Source: RUG12461 sp045661345 (GTDB taxonomy: Bacteria; Bacillota; Clostridia; Lachnospirales; Lachnospiraceae). Taken from it: a DNA stretch of 35,716 bases. Made by a program: the position numbers and the translations under genes. The stretch lies in NCBI GenBank assembly GCA_045661345.1, contig JAZRFM010000023.1, positions 1 to 35,716 of the forward strand. Direction: 5' to 3'. Below the pieces are notes generated by a model. The model had not been told where the DNA came from, ran no database searches, and saw only the letters and a list, made by a program, of their open reading frames with translations. Positions 18,701-24,541 of this stretch are shown in pieces. Positions within the stretch are counted from its first letter, which is position 1. Every line of letters begins with the position of its first letter.

Positions 18701-20496
18701 TGGAAGTATACAGTACGGTGCTGGATTATGGAAATGCCATCCAAATGGACACGAACAGGATCGAATCTATCCTCAATATGACCACGGCGGCAGTATTGAA
18801 CAGACCGGATGTCTTTGTGGAGCACTTTAATAAAATGCTGGGGTACAGTGCAGAGGACGAGGCAAAATCAAAAGAAAAAGTGGGCTATGCCCCCATGTCC
18901 AAGAAGCTGATGTCCCAGTACAGACTGGAGCTGATAAAAGTCTTTGACATGGGCGAGGTGCGTGACAGCGGTAAAAGGATCATGGTGGCACTGAATCTGG
19001 CACAGGAATTGGGGATGAAGCTGCCGAAGGAAATGCAGAACTTCTCCTGCTGTCAGCAAAGATTGGAGAATACCATGCTGGATGCCCGAAATGAGACCCG
19101 TAGACTACACTCGTGCATTGATATACTGGACGATCTCCCGGTGGCACCCGAGGATCAGGACTCTCTGGATCCCCTGATCCGGTTCCATATTTACAGGAAG
19201 CAGAAGCGAATGCAGGGGAAAAGAGAGTCCAAGGAACTGGTGGAGAGGTTTGCGAATAAGTATGAGTCCATCGAGTATGAACCCGTCGGGGACAGTATAA
19301 ACGATAGTCAGAGCGCGGAGGAACTGAAAAAGGTCAGAGAGACATATTTCCCGGCTTATGCGCCACTGAAGGAGCGTTTTGCTTCGGAGAAAAACGGGAG
19401 CGTTGACAAAGCCTGCCAACAGCTGGCGGAAGCCGGCGATCAGCTGATGAGGGCTTTTGAGAGGGCGGAGGAATCTCAAAAGGGAGGAAAAAGCGTTCCG
19501 GTGGAGGTTGCAGAGGAACTGAAGCGTGTAAAGGAGAAAATTTCCGATCTTGTTTTAAAGGATCAGACAATACGCAGGATGGCACACTGTTTTGATCCGG
19601 ATAAAGCCGCTGCAAAGATCTGGGATCAGGGCAGATCGAACAGAAGGTCCGTTTACCGGCTTTACCGGCTGGTGAAATACCATATTCCCTCCATCCTGAA
19701 GGCAGGGGAAAGCATGGAGAAAACGGAGGGGACGCTGCAGAAGTTCAGCATAGATAGCGATGAATATAGACAGCAAAAGTCGCAGAATGCTTTCTTCGTG
19801 TTGGACGCTCTGGAGTCGAATCTGATGAGCAGGACCAGTGCGGAGGAGTTCCTGTATGCTTTGCTTACCATGGACAGGGAGGAATATGAACGGCAGACCG
19901 AGAGACTGCACAGCGAGAGCGAGGTGCTTCAAGAAGAGTATGAAGAATTCAGGATCGCAGAGGAGGAACTGAAGAAGGCAAAAAAAACCGGGGATGAAAA
20001 GGGCATTGTGCTTTGTCGAGACGAAATGGATAAGAAAGCAAAGGATTATGTGATTACATGCATGAGGCGTTGCAATACGGATATCAAAAAGATAAAGCGT
20101 AAATTCATAACCACCATGACTTCGGAGGAACTGGAACAAAACAAAGGAATGAAGGACTTCTCTGCCGTCATGGGCATTTGTTGCAAGGATAATATGTTCG
20201 AGACCGGCTGGAAACTGAATGTCGGTCTGAGCAGCGAAGCGCTCTCCCTCAACAACCTCGAGACTGAGAAAGAAAAGGCCATCAAGGCCCAGGAGGAATT
20301 GCTGGGAAAGACAGATCAGAAATCCCAGGCGAAGGCAAAGAAAATCCAGGAGGACTATGAAGCGAAGCGAAAGAAATGGGATGAGGACAAAAAGCGGGAG
20401 CTGGAGAAAATGATGAAAAAAGATGAGGATTTCCTGAAAAAAGAAGAGGAAAAGGAAAAAAAGGCTAAGGGCAAAAACACAAAGAAGAAAAAATGA
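12736..20496 (+). CDS. Giant coiled-coil protein with embedded UbiB/ABC1-type atypical kinase domain
   Basis: A 2586-residue protein, by far the largest gene here, with AAGGAGG (12723-12729) seven bases before ATG. There is no signal peptide or membrane segment. The N-terminal 1600 residues are highly charged and helical, including a Glu/Arg/Lys coiled-coil repeat at about 756-810. Residues about 1660-2060 form an ABC1/UbiB-like kinase domain. A KxGQ-like motif reads KMLQ (1676-1679), and the Ala-rich loop is LGAASIAETFE (from 1733). The VVVKVLRP strand supplies Lys1759. ELDFTNEVQNA follows, then the catalytic HGDLHAGN (Asp1968, Asn1973) and LDYG (Asp1997). All kinase residues are present, so it could bind ATP. 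The tail is helical and ends in a lysine-rich stretch. UbiB proteins normally have about 500 residues and act in lipid or quinone metabolism; this context is different. Substrate unknown. Confidence 0.85.
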   Translation: MAQVSNSEKRSEFQQNYKTMKESEAGWEAYENTFAKQTRAENLLASGGGEELGTLEEELASLSAMNTIRESERTQAFTQDMLFDQDLKLGMRDGSYIEAVGEIQRRRGVTSHRWDKTRQSRMGTSRSTLQEANTKIRALKARLHPRENQNAASLSAIQRVEAMQAIYNQIRIADRNCAEAIALEAGEEQRLKNKAELTYCKSMKRMLEREMRELDRNSPEYAILQRMAGENLEKYDRLMRPFLQVQAEKEVQEAAQDLYQSEAVLNQHQGAAAQQEADRLLDEEAEEAVSANIRVFSKFCDTLNSNQYGEEADDLWNNMKETSAALLNDWDQKTDLERGDALAEVLTAANRVLTREGRRNAVGKAKDRAARQFRSFFKSTLESMSQNCRVLALERIFQKVDAYDDDPDGNEELKKANDSIFTEMARERYRKEYPDVDPNDGALQYIDDLHYRVIYTQEKKDVHRANFDRVFGNTEEYKLAAEKFQFSRKKNQNILSDDFRVDRFGNVIPEDSQRKQQWENLIKEIAGADMQKAEQIVRRLYNRANHIPVNADWFTERGFKKHLYEIQSFNQINANSENYATDWKQNGDIDPKLLKDRVRGLNLLESVKKRNDLSIRMNMQYITPWLRSVGIEWTMRFRMEPSWVIQELSGIRRFLHNPDTECRFPLSHWNQLNPFTFLTHQDGTEFSQQNDLRRGRLIHNPQNPLVLIHKKNEDSLKDLVEEINRQNVEVISEEVPQNQEEEEVKQEKQQGAENKRLQEEEEKRLEEERLREKERLREEEEKRLAEEERLREEERLREEEEKRLEEEAHKARVKELEDTAERVTKNAGALAAMLENEKKRELEWVFLSGLLEKYEKLKKSELSLQEGFALKEQMTGTLMKLTGAERMIVEFTPIDRLSGFIQEAIGILGTRKQNDRTKTPLQNKQEDQKTYEEGMKQLQAAIREQDESYMEEKNEEALQKEASRLYGMGKKRSVFENLLLFDYNALLIGMNINDDDDMSNVIHYKDLQFMDADRMTRYASQCSILVRNDTCEDEEYAELSEERIQKLTDISKEILSEYTGKEKAYFDVLSLNEMIDFAYRVHDIFHEKEAGKAKKECLGIAEKRNQRKKLLDAAVKSYDKKELALAISKFAGVKAEEFTELMLFELLEMANDLYGITDEDEEEIKAAVKNTLVLYAEYHTPDYYERKYKEFYNLILQQESDPKAQKADEKTLKIWKELAVRVLSAKFGLFELHEEDYQNVTYADIRRIMGAPDMILYYQKNPPQDDTERDDYAMAVHTLSRGLRKLSERAKECYEKALGVSLRELPDVKGLQLNSKFYKDDSDFKEHDEKKLKEEREEKDGYQANIKLNQERQVHWNKVLSKRIREKNAKEKRKESKKGEQGAETGFSAAAMQTKSLFADLLNVLSDTASASTLAERVKRAALTHGDVFKLLAGTDKKKGSGYVWIFTELKTGASVQERKFMELCENSLSELMKSIENCRKNMKSAGELSEDEFRKMVKKGELDEGFRSLSAKLPEMVKVLEEDVISLMETVIRGAYGQKSEEDITLEKDVFDEDLYGGSKVALEEVEREKKRKEAKSLREAMEYSEKSESKRAEERAKLDRMEYEMRFDTSKGQGRFIKLLITNYYREAGGAAKRRMLSAIVRDMNKGTKQKTESEIGCGYFASAMKGAGPIMQKMLQGVPESMVIPEMTEALNVVKSSLAPIDPDYVKNVFAIIESSAGKKIKKMGPRKSLGAASIAETFECTITDKDEKERSVVVKVLRPDAAQRMEEELDFISRAAMYADMTDQEVALYEQKYGRKYDQKNHEVKVTESGFLAQYSEIVKELDFTNEVQNAKLGYEHYVKRYINKKNRPKNVRSVIIDKELPQGKSFIIMDKAEGETADRMIKKAKDTRVSGMKIFKNQNPMFTSPYVLNAENVGSYWSQRYEFLDAMNQAFTAAEAIWDLAYVWIEQAIFGGSRKEKNFIHGDLHAGNIMIETVIKKVEKRTEVEVYSTVLDYGNAIQMDTNRIESILNMTTAAVLNRPDVFVEHFNKMLGYSAEDEAKSKEKVGYAPMSKKLMSQYRLELIKVFDMGEVRDSGKRIMVALNLAQELGMKLPKEMQNFSCCQQRLENTMLDARNETRRLHSCIDILDDLPVAPEDQDSLDPLIRFHIYRKQKRMQGKRESKELVERFANKYESIEYEPVGDSINDSQSAEELKKVRETYFPAYAPLKERFASEKNGSVDKACQQLAEAGDQLMRAFERAEESQKGGKSVPVEVAEELKRVKEKISDLVLKDQTIRRMAHCFDPDKAAAKIWDQGRSNRRSVYRLYRLVKYHIPSILKAGESMEKTEGTLQKFSIDSDEYRQQKSQNAFFVLDALESNLMSRTSAEEFLYALLTMDREEYERQTERLHSESEVLQEEYEEFRIAEEELKKAKKTGDEKGIVLCRDEMDKKAKDYVITCMRRCNTDIKKIKRKFITTMTSEELEQNKGMKDFSAVMGICCKDNMFETGWKLNVGLSSEALSLNNLETEKEKAIKAQEELLGKTDQKSQAKAKKIQEDYEAKRKKWDEDKKRELEKMMKKDEDFLKKEEEKEKKAKGKNTKKKK
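15001..15160. repeat. Tandem repeats encoding a Glu/Arg/Lys coiled coil
   Basis: Units begin at 15001 (57 bases), 15058 (60 bases) and 15118 (about 42 bases), each starting CGCCTSCRGGAAGAGGAAGA. The frame is kept, and the product is a repeating (R/E/K)LREEEEKRLEEE helix. The near-identity at DNA level suggests recent duplication, and copy number is likely to vary between strains. Confidence 0.8.
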
Positions 20497-20534
20497 GCTG
20501 GCAAAAACAGAAGATGGAAGGTGACGGAGGAAGC

Positions 20535-21392
20535 ATGAGCAGGTTTATCAGAATTGATGATGCTGCAACGGACGAGAGGACAGAGTTTTTTGAGGACATT
20601 CTGCCGGAGGAACTGATTCGGGAAAAGGGCTGCCGGCTCATCGGCGCAGTGGATGAAAAGGGCTTGCCGGAAGGAGTGGTGGCTTTTTCGGTGAGGGGGA
20701 ATATGACAGAACTCCTTCACCTGCAAGTATATAGGAAACTACGGAGACGGGGAATCGGTACGGCATTGATCCGAACCCTCCTCCGTTACCTTTCTCTGGC
20801 GGAGCTTCCCTTTATCCTCCAGGCGGTCTATGCCGTCGGGGAAGGAGAGGAAGAGAATGTGACGGATCTTTTTTTTCGGAGCATTCCGGATTTTGAGATC
20901 ATCAGCGGCGGCAGATATTATACCGTAACACCGGATACCCTCTGGAATTCCGCACGGCTGAGCTTTGTAGCCCTTTTCCGGTGCAGCGTGACCCCTTACC
21001 ACGAGCTTTCAAACACCGCCAGAAAACGTCTGCTCTCCGAGCTGGAGGAAAAGGGCTATGAAAACCTTCTTCTGGAGGGACGGGGGGATATCATACCGGA
21101 GCTGTCTTTATGCCACGTAGAGGAGGATGTTTGTACCACCTGCGTGATCTTCAGGGAGTCGGAACTCCCTCATACCCTGGAGCTTTCCTTCCTGGTATCC
21201 AAACCCAAAAGCGAACAGTATCTGGCCGGCGTCCTGAATGAAGTCAGGAAACGGTTTCAAACATCCTATCGGGATTACAATCTGGTTTTTTCCCTGGTGA
21301 ATAAAGAATCGGAGCTTCTCGCAAAGAGATTCATCCTGGACGAGCTCAGGGTAACGAAGATCCTCACAGCTGTCAGCTTCGGTGAGGTATGA
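20535..21392 (+). CDS. GNAT-family N-acetyltransferase with C-terminal extension
   Basis: A 285-residue protein. The N-terminal half has a standard GNAT core: an acidic strand-helix region, the strand EGVVAFSVRG, the strand ELLHLQVY and the acetyl-CoA motif RRRGIGTALIRTLL (Arg70, Arg72, Gly73, Gly75). The C-terminal half (about residues 150-285) is a second alpha/beta region without a clear motif and may be a decayed GNAT copy. ATG 20535 follows GGAGG at 20526-20530 with a short 4-base spacer. An in-frame ATG at 20493, which overlaps the giant gene's stop, is possible but lacks a ribosome site. Close coupling suggests it works with the giant protein, perhaps by acetylating a protein or small molecule. 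The acceptor is unknown. Confidence 0.75.
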   Translation: MSRFIRIDDAATDERTEFFEDILPEELIREKGCRLIGAVDEKGLPEGVVAFSVRGNMTELLHLQVYRKLRRRGIGTALIRTLLRYLSLAELPFILQAVYAVGEGEEENVTDLFFRSIPDFEIISGGRYYTVTPDTLWNSARLSFVALFRCSVTPYHELSNTARKRLLSELEEKGYENLLLEGRGDIIPELSLCHVEEDVCTTCVIFRESELPHTLELSFLVSKPKSEQYLAGVLNEVRKRFQTSYRDYNLVFSLVNKESELLAKRFILDELRVTKILTAVSFGEV

Positions 21393-21459
21393 CGGGAACT
21401 CCGGAAGAGGAAATGGAGGAAGCATAAAATACGGACAGGGTAGTGACGTCATAAAGAGC

Positions 21460-21489
21460 TTTACGAAAGGCGGCAGAAAGGGTTACAAT
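21460..21489 (+). promoter_or_regulatory. Possible internal promoter before second phosphatase
   Basis: TTTACG (21460-21465) and TACAAT (21484-21489) are 18 bases apart in a 160-base gap. The match is moderate. GGCGGC (about 21469-21474) and GCCGCC further downstream could also pair across the start region. It could give the second phosphatase separate control. Confidence 0.35.
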
Positions 21490-21552
21490 GGAGTGATGAG
21501 ACGACTGCTCCAACCGGCCGCCTGTTTTGGTTGCCAGTAAGAGACAAAGAAA

Positions 21553-23757
21553 ATGCCAAAGAAAGAAAAGAGTAGCAAAAATCAAAAAGTGACGCCGGGG
21601 GGGATCCGCTGGAAATATATGAGGCTGATCCTGATCGTGATCGCGATTGCCGTTGTGGTGTTTCTGGTCATGAATCTGCTCCAGATGTACCGGCTGAGCA
21701 TCATTGTGAAACAAACCAGTGACCGGCAGGGAAAGGTCATTTCCGATATTTCGGAGGGCACATTAAAGACGCTGATCAGCAGAAAGCTTTCGAATATCGC
21801 AGGGGAGGAAGCCGAAGGGATTAACGCTGTTTTTTTGGAGTCCGTGTTGGATGCCTTGGTTTTGAAGGATCATTATGAAAAAATCCTGCAAAACCCGGAG
21901 AATTTTGCCGGACACGAGGTGAAGCCGCCGGATCCTTCTCTCGAGGGAGAAATCAGCGCGCAGCTGCTGACGGAGGAAGGGGTTGACCTGAATGACCCCC
22001 AGATACAGGCAGAAATTCAGATGCTCGGGAGTCTTGCGGATGTCGCCGAGTCCCTGATAGGCCGTTCTGTTGCGGATTCTCTCTATGTGGCGCTGCCGGA
22101 GGGCTTGATGCTTCTGGTAGATCGCCATCCCCTCTCCAAATTTACAGAGGAAGGTAAGCTGAAGGATATTCCGATTCAGGAACGGGAATGGTACAGGGGA
22201 GCCTCGGAAACCGGAAACCTGTACTTTACGGATCTGTATCATGACATATTCACGGGGAAGGATCTTGTCTCCTGTTCCGTTCCGGTTTATCAGGATGGAA
22301 AGCTGAGAGCTGTCGTGGGTGCCGATCTTTTTTTGGAGGTGTTGGAACGGGACATCAATCAATTCTACGAAGGCGGGGACTTTATCTGTATTCTTGACCG
22401 GCATGGGGAAGTGGTTATCTCACCCATGAAGGAAGGAGTCTTCGAGCTGACTGACCCTGGAGAAGGACCGGATCTCAGAGAGTACCCGGATGAACTGATT
22501 TCTTCGATGGTGAAACGGGCCTACGAACTGGAGGGTGAGGCCGAGGCAGTCGAGATCAAGGCGAACGGAAGCGAGTACCTGATGGTTGGCAGACCCGTCG
22601 TGCTGCCGGGCTGGGCGCTTCTTCACGGCATGAAAGAGGATGTGCTGCAGGAGCCCTCTGTCATGACAGAAGGAGAGATCAGCACACTGATGTCTGCAGC
22701 CGTGAATCTGGTGAACCAGGAGATCATCTCTACGATCCTGCTGACGGTCGGTCTGCTTGCCATTGTGCTGCTTTTGGCGCTCTTTTACGCAAGAAAGGTT
22801 TCCAACCGGATTGTGGATCCCCTCGAAAAAATGACGCAAAGAATCAGTTCCATCAAAGGGGAGGATCTTCTGTTTCAAATGGAGGATACCTATCAGACCG
22901 GAGATGAGATCGAGGTGCTGGCGGAATCGTTTTCGGATATGTCGGCAAGAACCCTGCAGTATGTGGATCAGGTGAAAACAGTGACCGCGGAAAAAGAGCG
23001 GATCGGCGCGGAGCTGCATATGGCCAAGGAGATTCAGAACAGCCAGCTGCCGAGTACCTTCCCTGCGTTTCCGGACCGGGAAGAATTTCGGCTGTACGCC
23101 TGCATGGATCCGGCCAAGGAGGTCGGCGGTGACTTTTATGATTTCTATTTTGTGGATGAGGATCATATCGTTCTCATTATGGCGGATGTGTCCGGGAAGG
23201 GTGTGCCGGCAGCCCTCTTTATGATGGTTGCAAGAGTCCTGATCAAGTCGCACCTGCAGCACGGAGAGGGGCTGGGGGATGCGCTGAAAAACGTGAATAA
23301 CCAGCTCTGTGAAAACAATGAGGCGGGTCTGTTTGTGACCGTTTGGGCTGCGGTCATCGAGATCTCCACCGGAAAGAGTGTCTCCATCAATGCGGGTCAT
23401 GAGCACCCGGGCTTCCGGAAAGGAGACGGGCTGTTTGAGCTGGTGGAATATGATCATGATCTGGCGGTTGCTGTGATGGAAGAAACTACTTATGAGGAAC
23501 GGGAGTTCCGGATGAATCCCGGTGACTGCCTGTTTGTCTATACAGACGGTGTTCCGGAAGCCCAGAATGCGGATCATGAACTTTTCGGCATGGATCGAAT
23601 CCTGGAGGCGCTGAATCAGGAGCCCCTGGCAGAGCCGGGAGAGCTGGTCCAAAATGTGATGAAATGGGTCGACACCTTTGTGAACGGAGCAGAGCAGTTC
23701 GATGATTTTACCATGCTGTGTTTCCGGTATGACGGACCAAAGCAGGGAGACAGTTGA
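21553..23757 (+). CDS. Second membrane SpoIIE/RsbU-type PP2C phosphatase
   Basis: A 734-residue sensor phosphatase with the same plan as the 3967 gene but a different outer domain. The first membrane helix is at about residues 20-44, an outer region of about 345 residues has a dCache/PAS-like ending (VSCSVPVYQDGKLRAVVGADL, then FICILDRHGEVVIS), a second helix lies at about 391-413, then a HAMP-like stretch and the PP2C domain. The catalytic motifs are complete: VGGDFYDF with Asp527, MADVSGKGVPAALFMM, INAGHEHPGF, YTDGVPEAQN and FDDFTMLCF. It probably acts on the same STAS protein in response to a different signal. The ribosome site before ATG 21553 is weak, which may keep levels low. Confidence 0.9.
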   Translation: MPKKEKSSKNQKVTPGGIRWKYMRLILIVIAIAVVVFLVMNLLQMYRLSIIVKQTSDRQGKVISDISEGTLKTLISRKLSNIAGEEAEGINAVFLESVLDALVLKDHYEKILQNPENFAGHEVKPPDPSLEGEISAQLLTEEGVDLNDPQIQAEIQMLGSLADVAESLIGRSVADSLYVALPEGLMLLVDRHPLSKFTEEGKLKDIPIQEREWYRGASETGNLYFTDLYHDIFTGKDLVSCSVPVYQDGKLRAVVGADLFLEVLERDINQFYEGGDFICILDRHGEVVISPMKEGVFELTDPGEGPDLREYPDELISSMVKRAYELEGEAEAVEIKANGSEYLMVGRPVVLPGWALLHGMKEDVLQEPSVMTEGEISTLMSAAVNLVNQEIISTILLTVGLLAIVLLLALFYARKVSNRIVDPLEKMTQRISSIKGEDLLFQMEDTYQTGDEIEVLAESFSDMSARTLQYVDQVKTVTAEKERIGAELHMAKEIQNSQLPSTFPAFPDREEFRLYACMDPAKEVGGDFYDFYFVDEDHIVLIMADVSGKGVPAALFMMVARVLIKSHLQHGEGLGDALKNVNNQLCENNEAGLFVTVWAAVIEISTGKSVSINAGHEHPGFRKGDGLFELVEYDHDLAVAVMEETTYEEREFRMNPGDCLFVYTDGVPEAQNADHELFGMDRILEALNQEPLAEPGELVQNVMKWVDTFVNGAEQFDDFTMLCFRYDGPKQGDS

Positions 23758-23763
23758 GGATCT

Positions 23764-24345
23764 ATGGAACTGAAATCGGAACGGGCTCCGTCCCGGGAGG
23801 GACAGGAACCGCAAAAAAAACAGAAGCTGTCGGTGCGCTCGATTGCCCAGATCAGCCTCATGGTGGCGGTCATTGAGGTGTCCAAGCTGGCGCTCAGCGC
23901 CCTGCCGAATGTGGAGCTGACCAGCTTCTGGCTGATCATGTTTACGCTGTACTTCGGGTGGGAGGTAATCGTGGTGGTGCCGGTGTTTATCCTGCTGGAG
24001 GGCGCCATCTACGGGGTTCAGCTGTGGTGGATCATGTATCTGTACGCGTGGCCGCTGCTGGTTCTCATTGTCTGGCTCCTCCGGAAAAAAGCATCCATGG
24101 TTTTGATGGCGGTCATTTCGGGGATCTTCGGATTATGCTTTGGAGCTCTTTGCGCGATCCCCTATTTTTTCATCGGTCTCAGCGAAGGAGGGGTTTCCAC
24201 CGGCTGGAATACGGCCATCAGCTGGTGGATCGCAGGCATCCCCTGGGACTTTGTCCATTGCATCGGCAATGTGGTGATCATGCTGGTGCTTTACCAACCC
24301 ATCAGCTTTGTGCTGCGGAAGGTGGGACAGCCGCAGACAACATAA
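23764..24345 (+). CDS. ECF transporter S-component-like membrane protein
   Basis: A 193-residue membrane protein with a charged N-terminal tail (residues 1-25) and about six helices. The region IEVSKLALSALPNVELTSFWLIMFTLYFG strongly resembles the first helices of ECF-type substrate-binding S components, which bind vitamins or metal ions and need EcfA and EcfT partners for energy. No EcfA or EcfT gene is in the window, so it would have to share a module encoded elsewhere. It starts 6 bases after the second phosphatase stop and is probably co-transcribed with it. The substrate cannot be deduced. Confidence 0.72.
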   Translation: MELKSERAPSREGQEPQKKQKLSVRSIAQISLMVAVIEVSKLALSALPNVELTSFWLIMFTLYFGWEVIVVVPVFILLEGAIYGVQLWWIMYLYAWPLLVLIVWLLRKKASMVLMAVISGIFGLCFGALCAIPYFFIGLSEGGVSTGWNTAISWWIAGIPWDFVHCIGNVVIMLVLYQPISFVLRKVGQPQTT

Positions 24346-24372
24346 GTCCTTTCCCCGGGAAAAGTCACTGTC

Positions 24373-24401
24373 TTGACAAACCAAACCGCTTCTTTTATCA
24401 T
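24373..24401 (+). promoter_or_regulatory. Promoter of the fhs transcript
   Basis: A perfect -35 TTGACA (24373-24378), a 17-base spacer and -10 TATCAT (24396-24401). Transcription should begin near 24408, just before the riboswitch. Confidence 0.85.
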
Positions 24402-24408
24402 AAGGGAT

Positions 24409-24520
24409 GTGCATAAGTGCTGACGGATCATGTGAACGGAGCAATCCAAAACACAGTGTGCTTATGCATCATAAGAGCCGACCGTCTGGGCACCTTCTTT
24501 GGAAGGTGCCCTTGTTTTTT
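24409..24520 (+). promoter_or_regulatory. ZTP (pfl) riboswitch controlling fhs
   Basis: The leader has the parts of the pfl/ZTP motif. A P1 stem pairs TGCATAAG (24410-24417) with CTTATGCA (24461-24468). It encloses the conserved-looking GCTGACGGA and ACGGAGCA segments. A linker is followed by the hallmark CCGACCGTCTGGGCA (24478-24492), which overlaps the terminator stem. ZTP riboswitches sense ZTP and ZMP, purine intermediates that build up when 10-formyl-tetrahydrofolate is short, and formate-THF ligase is a classic target. Ligand binding should prevent termination and switch fhs on. Identification is from motif and context; a covariance-model search against RF01750 would settle it. Confidence 0.85.
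24488..24520 (+). terminator. Regulated terminator of the ZTP riboswitch
   Basis: GGGCACCTT (24488-24496) pairs perfectly with AAGGTGCCC (24503-24511), followed by TTGTTTTTT (24512-24520). Its 5' arm contains the GGGCA of the riboswitch core, so ligand binding and terminator formation compete. Confidence 0.9.
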
Positions 24521-24541
24521 GCCACATGGAAAGGAGCCGTC

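Noticed and set aside
22420..23814. 464-codon open frame on the minus strand
   Set aside because: It lies entirely antisense to the second PP2C gene, which has complete family motifs. The product is His/Arg-rich with no recognisable domain, as expected for a shadow frame in GC-rich DNA.
2158..24345. Phage defence island built around the giant kinase
   Set aside because: I see no nuclease, toxin, recombinase or phage-type gene in the cluster; the parts point to signalling and transport.
24407..24541. N-terminal extension of fhs to the ATG at 24407
   Set aside because: It would translate the riboswitch and terminator; fhs has a clean start and AAGGAG site at 24542.
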